Part shown: in pieces, positions 55,769 through 64,000 of the stretch
Numbering within the stretch: the first letter of the stretch is position 1
Layout of the letters: each line of letters begins with the position of its first letter
Source of the DNA: Fallopia convolvulus
Lineage: Eukaryota; Streptophyta; Magnoliopsida; Caryophyllales; Polygonaceae
NCBI GenBank assembly: GCA_964016875.1
Contig: OZ024720.1
Coordinates: forward strand, 38,965,106-39,029,105
Length of the DNA stretch: 64,000 bases
Direction: 5' to 3'
The notes under the pieces: generated by a model
Seen by the model: only the letters and a program-made list of their open reading frames with translations
What the model was told of the DNA's origin: nothing
Database searches by the model: none
Translations under genes and position numbers: made by a program

Positions 55769-58162
55769 CTCAAGGTTGGTGAGTACGATTGGTGAGTTGA
55801 GCAAATGGAGACTCACATCTGCTCACTTGATGGACAAGTCTGGAAGGTTATAGAGATGGGTCCTGACACCTTTCTCACTGCTGATGGAAATGAAGCAAAG
55901 AAGAAGGAGGACTATAATGATGCTGATTACAAGAAGTTAGAGAAGAATGCTCGTGCTAAGAAGGTTCTTCACCATGCTCTAACTCCTGAAGACTTGAAGA
56001 AGGTTTTCCAGTACAACACGGCTAAGCAAATCTGGGATGCTCTCAAAAGGCTCCACCAAGGAAATGATGATGTGAAGATGGATCGCATCATTGCTTTGCG
56101 AAGGGAGTATGAAGGAGTATGTCAAGAAAAGAATGAATCATTGGGTGACTATCACTCAAGATTTTAAGTTGTGGTTAGCTAACTGGAGTCACTGGGTGAA
56201 AATCTTCCTCAATGGAAGCAGGCCAACAAGTTGATCCAAGGACTCAATGCAAAATGGAATGAAGCTGCTGTTGCGTTGTTAACCAACAGTGAGACTAAAA
56301 CACTCAACTTGGAAGATGTCATAGGAAATTTCACTATGTATGGAGGAATAAAGCAAAGACGAGACGATCGCCTCGAAACTGAAAAGGCTAAGAACATTGC
56401 CTTGAAAGTTTAAAGGGCCTTCGATCTTGCACAAGGTGATGATGATCAAGTTGACGATGACGATGAAGTTACATTCATCTCAAGAACAATAAAAAGGCTT
56501 TGGAATGTCAACAATAAAACTCCATGTAAAGGAATCGAACCTGTCAGAGACATGAAGGATGTGATATGCTATCATTGTTCAAGGAAAGGACACTTTGCAA
56601 GAAACTGTGTCAGGAGGAAGTTGGAAGGTGACAAGAATGCTTTGTTAGCTACTTGGGACGATTCCGATGCTGAAGATGAGGCATGTCAACAAGAAGACGT
56701 TTGTCTCACGACCATAGATGCTCCAAAAGAGGTATATGATTCTGAACTTTCATCTATGTTGTCCAATAAAACCAAAAAACAAATGCATGCTATTACTGAG
56801 AAGTTAGGAACCCAGGATACCAACCTCAGTGAAAAACTTGAGGAAAAAGAAGAAAATATCTCTAACTTAGTGGATGAAAATCATGGTTGATCTCTCACAT
56901 ATGCTAAATTAGAGAAGAAGTCCTCTGTTTCTTAGTCAATTGCATGCAAAACCTGTGAAAATCTGAAAACTGAAGTGGATGAATTAGAGAAGAAAGTAAC
57001 AAACCTTGAAGGAGAAAATCTCATATTAAAACTTGGTAATGCTAAGTTAGTCAATGACCTTGAAAAGGAAAAGAAAAGTAATGAGACAAATAAAAAGAAA
57101 TGGATAGAGGAGTTTGTAGCTAAGAAAATTGCTGAAAAGTATGCTAAAACTTTTGTAACTTCAAGACCTGGACTTGGATATTCGTATGTGCCTAAAGACT
57201 TGAAAACCTTGTGTCCACCTGAGCATAAAGGTAAAACACCTATGTGCGACAACAAACCATGTTGTTCCACAACAGATGTGGGGAACCCAGGCAAAGGTAA
57301 ACGACCTTGGTTTTCAGGCCAGAAAGCACACAAAATCTGGATGAAACAAGTTGGGAACTTGAAACCATCAAAAATTGATTTTCATGCTCGTATTAATTTC
57401 AAACTGATCTATCCTGGGTATAACAAGTATGTCGATCTTAAATCTGATAAAACTTGTTGGTATTGTGGAAAAGAAGGTCATCTTCAGCATGAGTGCAAGA
57501 AAAAGATAAAGGATAGAAGATCTTATGGATTTTGGGAAGATCATGAACGTGAGCCAACCATAGATCCTAAGAGTTTATAATGAAAGATGTTCTGCAAATT
57601 ATCACGTTGCCCAACCCAGAAGAGTTGTTAAACAACTTTGGGTTCGTAAAAACTAACTTTTACCTTGCAGAATGAAGTGAGAGAAAGCGGTCCCTACTTC
57701 TTCGGCAGTGCATGTTCAACCCATATGATAGGTAGCTTTGAGTCTTTTATCTCACTTCATCAAGAAGAATGTAGCATCATCACCTTTGGTAACAACAGTA
57801 AGGGTCAAGTATTGGGTATTGGAAAGGTAAGAATTTCTAAGAACTTCTGTGTTAACAATGTAAGTTGTGTCAAGGGTCTTAGATATAATTTGTTAAGTGT
57901 TTCCCAACTTTGTGCTAACAATCACTATCAAGTTGTCTTTGATTCTCTTGGATGTCAAGTTATTGATGTTAGCTCAGGTAAGACTCTTCTGAAGGGAACA
58001 CGTGAAAATAATCTTTATAAAGTTGTTCTCTGGCTCTTACTTGAGGAAAAGTTGTGTTTTCAAGTGGTCAAAGACGTTGCCAACCTCTGGCATAACAGAT
58101 TTGTTCATGTGAGTCTACAGCTTATCCACAAACTTCACAGTCAGGAACAGGAAACAAGCTAA
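55769..58162 (+). pseudogene. SIRE-like Ty1/Copia gag-protease fragment, decayed
   Basis: Nearly all of it lies in one frame from 55805. Gag: LHHALTPEDLKKVFQYNTAK and IWDALKRLHQGNDDVKMDRI. Two CCHC knuckles follow, CYHCSRKGHFARNC (near 56567) and CWYCGKEGHLQHEC (near 57455), separated by a Lys/Glu-rich coiled coil. After a local frame disturbance (57580-57660) come a protease-like region and a GAG-pre-integrase motif LWHNRFVHVSL, then truncation. The protease motif reads YFFGSACSTHM, with Gly where the family has the catalytic Asp. In-frame stops near 56165, 56177, 56411, 56888 and 56933 break it. There are no LTRs on either side. Confidence 0.85.
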
Positions 58163-58179
58163 AACTACTTCATAAAATA

Positions 58180-58685
58180 AAAGATCGAATATATCACAAA
58201 AGATCTCGTAATCTAGTGAAGTCGGCGCCATGCACGATCCAAAGGGGGTCGGTCTTGAGGCTTACAACTTCGGGTGGGTCTAGCACGACCCTGATAGGGT
58301 CGTGCACGACCCTCATGGGGTCGTTCCTGAGAGCTTGTTCGAACAACCTTTAGTAAAACTTGCGTAGAAGATTCGTTACAACTCCGTTTGACTCGATTCT
58401 TTTTCCTATGTTCTTGTAACGAATTTTTCTATCTCTTTCCAAGCTCAAACTTGATCTTCAATAACTTTACTTGAGCGCTTCATCTCCATCTTCTTTTGCA
58501 ATGCTCCAAACTCTTCTTCTAAGCTCCAAAACTCCTACAAAATGACACAAAAGGTGCGTAGCTTCCGAATCTCTAGGAAATACGAAAACTAAAGCAAAAA
58601 GACTCAAAAGCATAAAACTCAAGCATGAAAACCAACTAAATCTAATCTATCTAGACACTAAAAACCTACCAAAAAGTAGATATCA
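58180..58685 (-). repeat. Athila-like LTR remnant
   Basis: On the minus strand the sequence starts TGATATCTACTTTTTGG at 58685. It shares gtgcgtag...ccgaatctc with the LTR at 1948-3352, so it is a related but different LTR. It has a CpG-rich part (58225-58335) with a perfect hairpin: arms gcacgaccct and agggtcgtgc around gat (58283-58305). It is fused on the left to the copia fragment. No coding sequence. Confidence 0.6.
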
Positions 58686-61600
58686 ACATTTCATCGAACA
58701 CTTGGCGTATAATATTAGTTCACAAATCATTTTAAAGGCAAAAGGAGAAAAAACAAGTGAACTTTAAAGACATCTAGGCATAAGAGTCAAGAATGAGGAT
58801 AGTATCAAGGAAATAAGCACATTCTGCACTACAAAATCAAGATCAATCAAATAAAAGCATAAATTCGAACCTACAAATCGAATGCTACACTTAGGGGTGA
58901 CATTTACATGGATATTTCATTGAACACTTGGCGTGTAATGTTAGATCACAAGTCATTTTAAAGGCATAAGGAGAAGAAACAAGTGATCTTTAAAGACATG
59001 TAAGCGTAAGCATAGAGAATGAGGATAGTACCAAGTAAACAAGCACATTCTGCACTACAAAATCAAGAACAATTGAATAAAAGCATAAATTCGAACCTAG
59101 AAACCGAATACCACATTTAGGAGTAACATTTACATGGACATTTCATTGCACGCTTGTCGTGCAATGATAGATCAGAAATCATTTTAAAGGCAAAAGGAGA
59201 AAAAAAACTGATCTTAAAAGACATCTAGGCATATACACAAAGAATGAGGATAATATCAAGTCAATAAGCACATTCCGCACTACAAAATCAAGACGTATCA
59301 AAAAAAGCATAAATTTGAACCTAGATACCTAATGCCACATTTAGGAGTGACCTTTACATGGACATTTCATCGAACACTTGGCGTTCAATATTAGATCACA
59401 AGTCATTTTAAAGGCAAAAGGAGAAAAAACAAGTGAACTTTAAAGACATATAGGCATAAGAGTCAAAAATGAGGATAGTATCAAGGAAATAAGCACATTC
59501 TGCACTACAAAATCAAGAACAATCAAATAAAAGCATAAATTCGAACCTACAAACCGAATGCCACACTTAGGAGTGGCATTTACAAGGATATTTCATTGAA
59601 CACTTGGCGTGTAATGTTAGATCAAAAGTCATTTTAAAGGCAAAAGGAGAAAAAACAAGTGAACTTTAAAGACATCTAGGCATAAGTATAAAGAATGAGG
59701 ATAGTATCAAGCAAATAAGCACATTATACACTACAAAATCAAGAACAATCGAATTAAAACATAAATTCGAACCTAAAAACCGAATGCCACATTTAGGAGT
59801 GACATTTACATGGTCATTTCATCGAACACTTGGCGTGCAATGTTAAATCACAAGTCATTTTAAAGGCAAAAGAAGAAAAAACAAGTGATCTTTAAAGACA
59901 TCTAGGCATAAGCACAAAGAATGGGGATAGTATCAAGCCCATAAGCGCATTCTACACTACAAAATCAAGACGTATCAAATAAAAGCATAAATTCGATCCT
60001 AGAAACCGAATGCCACATTTAGGAATGACATTTACATGGAAGTTTCATCGAACACTTGGCGTGCAATGTTAGATAAAACAAGTGAACTTTAATGACATCT
60101 AGGCATAAGTATAAAGAATGATGATAGTATCAAGCACATAAGCACATTCTGTACTACAAAAGCAAGAATAATCGACTAAAACCATAAATTCGAACCTAGA
60201 AACCGAATGCCACATTTAGGAGTGACATTTACTTGGACTTTTGATTGACCACTTGGCGTGCAATGTTAGACCAAAAGTCATTTTAAAGGCAAAAGGAGAA
60301 AAAACAAGTGAACTTTAAAGACATCTAGGCATAAGCATAAAGAATGAGGATAGTATCAAGCAAATAAGCACATTCTGCACTACAAAATTAAGAACAATCG
60401 AATAAAAACATAAATTCGAATCTAGAAACCGAACGCCACATTTAGGAGTGACAATTACATGGACATTTCATCGAACACTTGGCGTAAAATATTAGATCAC
60501 AACTCATTTTAAAAGCAAAAGGAGAAAAAATAAGTGAACTTTAAAGACATCTATGCATAAGATTCAAGAATGAGGATAGTATCAAACCAATAAGAACATT
60601 CTGCACTACAAAATAAAGACGAATCGAATAAGAGCATAAATTCGAACCTAGAAACTGAATACCACAATTAGGAGTGACATTTACATGGACATTTCATCGA
60701 ACACTTGGCGTGCAATATTAGATCACTAGTCATTTTAAGGCAAAAGGAGAAAAAACAAGTGAACTTTAAAGACATCTAAGCATAAGCATAGAGAATGAGG
60801 ATAGTACCAAGCAAATAAGCATATTCTACACTACAAAATCAAGAACAATCGAATAAAATCATAAATTCGAACCTAGAAACCGAATGCCACATTTAGGAGT
60901 GACATTTACTTGGGCTTTTGATGGACCACTTGGCGTGCCTTGTTAGACCAAAAGTCATTTTAAAGGCAAAAGGAGAAAAAACAAGTGAACTTTAAAGACA
61001 ACTAGGCATAAGTATAAAGAATGAGGATAGTATCAAGCAAATAAGCACATTATGCACCACAAAATTAAGAACAATCGAATAAAAACATAAATTCGAATCT
61101 AGAAACCGAACGCCACAATTAGAAGTGACATTTACATGGACATTTCATCGAACACTTGCGTGCAATGTTAGATCACTAGTCATTTTAAGGCAAAAGGAGA
61201 AAAAACAAGTGAACTTTAAAGACATCTAAGCATAAGCATAGAGAATGAGGATTGTATCATGCAAATAAGCACATTCTGCACTACAAAATCAAGAACAATC
61301 GAATAAAAGCATAAATTCGAACTGAGAAACCGAATGTCACATTTAGGAGTGACATTTACATGGACATTTCATTGCACGTTTGGAGTGCATTGATAGATCA
61401 CAAGTCATTTTAAAGGCAAAAGGAGAAAAAAAAAGTGATCTTAAAACACATCTAGGCATAAACATAAAGAATGAGGATAGTATCAAGCCAATAAGCACAT
61501 TCTGCACTACAAAATCAAGACGTGTCAAATAAAAGCATAAATTTGAACCTAGAAACCTAATGCCACATTTAGGAGTGACCTTTACATGGACATTTCATCG

Positions 61601-63524
61601 AACACTTGGCATATAATATTAGTTCACAAGTCATTTTAAAGGCAAAAGGAGAAAAAACAAATAAGCACATTGTGCACTAAAAAATCAAGACGTGTCAAAT
61701 AAAAGCATAAATTTGAACCTAGAAACCTAATGCCACATTTAGGAGTGACCTTTACATGGACATTTCATCGAACACTTGGCGTATAATATTAGTTCACAAG
61801 TCATTTTAAAGGCAAAAGAAGAAAAAACAAATAAGCATAAGCATAGAGAATGATGATAGTATCAAGCAAATAAGCACATTGTGCACTACAAAATCAAGAA
61901 CAATCGAATAAAAGCATAAATTCGAACCTAGAAACCGAATGCCACATTTAGGAGTGACATTTACATGGACATTTCATTGCACGCTTGGCGTGCAATGATA
62001 GATCGAAAATCATTTTAAAGGCAAAAGGAGAAAAAAAAACTGATCTTAAAAGACATCTAGGCATATACACAAAGAATGAGAATAGTATCAAGCCAATAAG
62101 CACATTCCGTACTACAAAATCAAGACGTATCGAATAAAAGCATAAATTTGAACCTAGATACCTAATGCCACATTTACGAGTGACCTTTACATGGACATTT
62201 CATCGAACACTTGACGTATAATATTAGATCACAAGTCATTTTAAAGGCAAAAGGAGAAAAAAACAAGTGAACTTTAAAGACATATAGGCATAAGAGTCAA
62301 GAATGAGGATAGTATAAAGGAAATAAGCACATTCTGCACTACAAAATCAAGATCAATCAAATAAAAGCATAAATTCGAACCTACAAACCGAATGCCACAC
62401 TTAGGAGTGACATTTACATGGATATTTCATTGAACACTTGGCGTGTAATGTTAGATAAAAAGTCATTTTAAAGGAAAAAGGAGAAAAAACAAGTGAACTG
62501 TAAATACATCTAGGCATAAGCATAAAGAATGAGGATAGTATCAAGCAAATAAGCACATTCTGCACTACAAAATTAAGAATAATCAAATAAAAACATAAAT
62601 TCGAATCTAGAAACCGAACGCCACATTTAGGAGTGACATTTACATGGACATTTCATCGAACACTTGGCGTAAAATATTAGATCACAACTCATTTTAAAAG
62701 CAAAAGGAGAAAAAATAAGTGAACTTGAAAGACATCTAGGCATAAGATTCAAGAATGAGGATAGTATCAAACCAATAAGCATATTCTGCACTACAAAATC
62801 AAGACAGATCGAATAAGAGCATAAATTCGAACCTAGAAACTAAATGCCACAATTAGGAGTGACATTTGCATGGACATTTCATCGAACACTTGGCGTGCAA
62901 TGTTAGATCACTAGTGATTTTAAGGCAAAAGGAGAAAAAACAAGTGAACTTTAAAGACATCTAAGCATAAGCATAGAGAATGAGGATTGTATCAAGCAAA
63001 GAAGCACATTCTGCACTACAAAATCAAGAACAATCGATTAAAAGCAAAAATTCGAACCTAGAAACCGAATGCCACATTTATGAGTGACATTTACATGGAC
63101 ATTTCATTGCACGTTTGGCGTGCAATGATAGATCACTAGTCATTTTAAAGGCAAAAGGAGGAGAAAAAAAGTGATCTTAAAACACATCTAGGCATAAACA
63201 CAAAGAATGAGGATAGTATCAAGCCAATAAGCACATTCTGCACTAAAAAATTAAGAAGTGACAAATAAAAGCATAAATTTGAACCTAGAAACCTAATGCC
63301 TCATTTAGGAGTGACCTTTACATGGACATTTCATCGAACACTTGGCGTATAATATTAGTTCACAAGTCATTTTAAAGGCAAAAGGAGAAAAAACAAATAA
63401 GCACATTGTGCACTAAAAAATCAAGACGTGTCAAATAAAAGCATAAATTTGAACCTAGAAACCTAATGACACATTTAGGAGTGACCTTTAAATGGACATT
63501 TCATCGAACACTTGGCGTATAATA
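58686..63524. repeat. 226-bp satellite, block 5 (longest)
   Basis: About 21 monomers. Measured spacings of the ggcg landmark include 226 (61988 to 62214) and 227 (62214 to 62441). Distinct variants recur: dyad type (61975-61997), ggaaataagcac type (near 58805, 59480, 62310), and a shortened monomer near 61650 and 63390. The order of variants at 61779-62460 matches 3353-4500. Confidence 0.97.
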
Positions 63525-64000
63525 TGATCGCTCTCGGATTGCGAGGGTCTAGAGATACAATTTATAACCTGACCCCGTTGTAGTACGTGGTGGGTGTCGA
63601 ACACTCGGGACCGACACTGAGGTCACGTCGGGCCCGAGGTTGGCGACAAGAGGAAGTCGGGACCGACACTGTGTAAGTCGGGCCTGAGGTATCTGGGGAT
63701 GTCGAACTCAAGGATTTAAAAGTAGATCTTGGGCTTTTGGGTTCCTTCCCTAGTAGATTAAGGCTTTTCCACCCCAATTCAAGCAATGAGTGATGATCGG
63801 ACTAGGATCGAGTGCTTTCGCCCTCGTTCCAGCCACTTCTACACCTCGATCATTGGGGAAATCCCCTTCGAAGCAAGGTCTTGAGATTGACACATGTTCA
63901 CTTTGGCTACTTTGCCAATCTCAAGCCTTGATTCCCAACTTTCGCAAGGAATTGTAGCTCTATGTAGAGTGGGTTCCTTAGATCAAACACTCAAGGCTAT
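63525..64000 (-). repeat. LTR of a second Athila-like element, left end (continues past window)
   Basis: It starts tgatcgctctcggattg like the LTR at 1948 and is nearly identical to it, but lacks about 80 bp after gtcgaacactc. The flank taata (63520-63524) and satellite phase equal those at the right end of the first Athila-like element. If the orientation is the same, this is its 3' LTR, or a solo LTR. Confidence 0.9.

Noticed and set aside
3353..63524. Regularly spaced repeats as a possible CRISPR array
   Set aside because: The repeats are 226-bp head-to-tail monomers without unique spacers, in plant DNA.

Overview
The window is plant nuclear DNA with no intact host gene. It is a tandem satellite array with a repeat of about 226 bp, broken up by nested transposable elements. 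Plant origin follows from the element families: Athila-like, CRM-like and SIRE-like LTR retrotransposons and CACTA transposons. Primer sites match plant tRNA-Asp and initiator tRNA-Met, and one CACTA element carries a spliced fragment of a plant PP2A scaffold gene. I cannot name the species; an angiosperm, perhaps a eudicot, is the most I would infer.

Satellite blocks lie at 3353-4862, 15164-16580, 23658-23703, 44982-47461, 55012-55768 and 58686-63524, about 11 kb or roughly 49 monomers. Everything else was inserted into them, and most insertions can be bounded by target-site duplications (TSDs). From left to right: (1) the 5' end of an Athila-like element (1-3352, minus). (2) CACTA-1 (4863-15163, TSD tca), which holds solo LTR S1 (6704-13145, TSD agaag), which in turn holds G2-A, a 5.1 kb LTR element that keeps only a protease (7209-12284, minus). 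(3) G1-a (16581-23657, minus, TSD ataag), a CRM-like Ty3/Gypsy element with an uninterrupted 1794-codon gag-pol but a deleted 5' LTR end and primer site. (4) G2-B (23704-44899, minus), a second G2 copy split by two insertions: a plus-strand Athila/Tat-like tandem element with three LTRs and two internal regions (25637-32710, TSD aacat), and solo LTR S2 (33784-43548, TSD tgata). S2 is itself interrupted by G1-b, a structurally complete CRM-like element (34063-42960, TSD aacgc), and carries a SINE-like insertion at its end. (5) A second SINE-like fragment (44905-44981). (6) CACTA-2 (47462-55011), which captured exons of a PP2A A-subunit gene and has CACTA-3 (49633-53539, TSD aaa) inside the intron of that fragment. 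(7) A decayed SIRE-like Ty1/Copia gag-protease fragment joined to an Athila-like LTR remnant (55769-58685). (8) The start of another Athila LTR (63525-64000), at the same satellite position and with the same TSD (taata) as the left one.

The only long intact coding sequences are the two gag-pol polyproteins (17570-22954 and 35028-40412). G1-b has two near-identical LTRs, a primer site, a TATA box, a polypurine tract and an open frame, so it looks young and possibly autonomous. G1-a looks competent by its ORF but has lost its promoter core and primer site. The last 70 or so residues of gag-pol are encoded by the 3' LTR. CRM-like elements next to a satellite with higher-order structure suggest, but do not prove, centromeric or pericentromeric DNA.

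I found no rRNA or tRNA gene, CRISPR array or novel enzymatic system. The interest lies in the insertion history, the tandem Athila derivative, the protease-only G2 family, the captured PP2A fragment and the dyad-bearing satellite.
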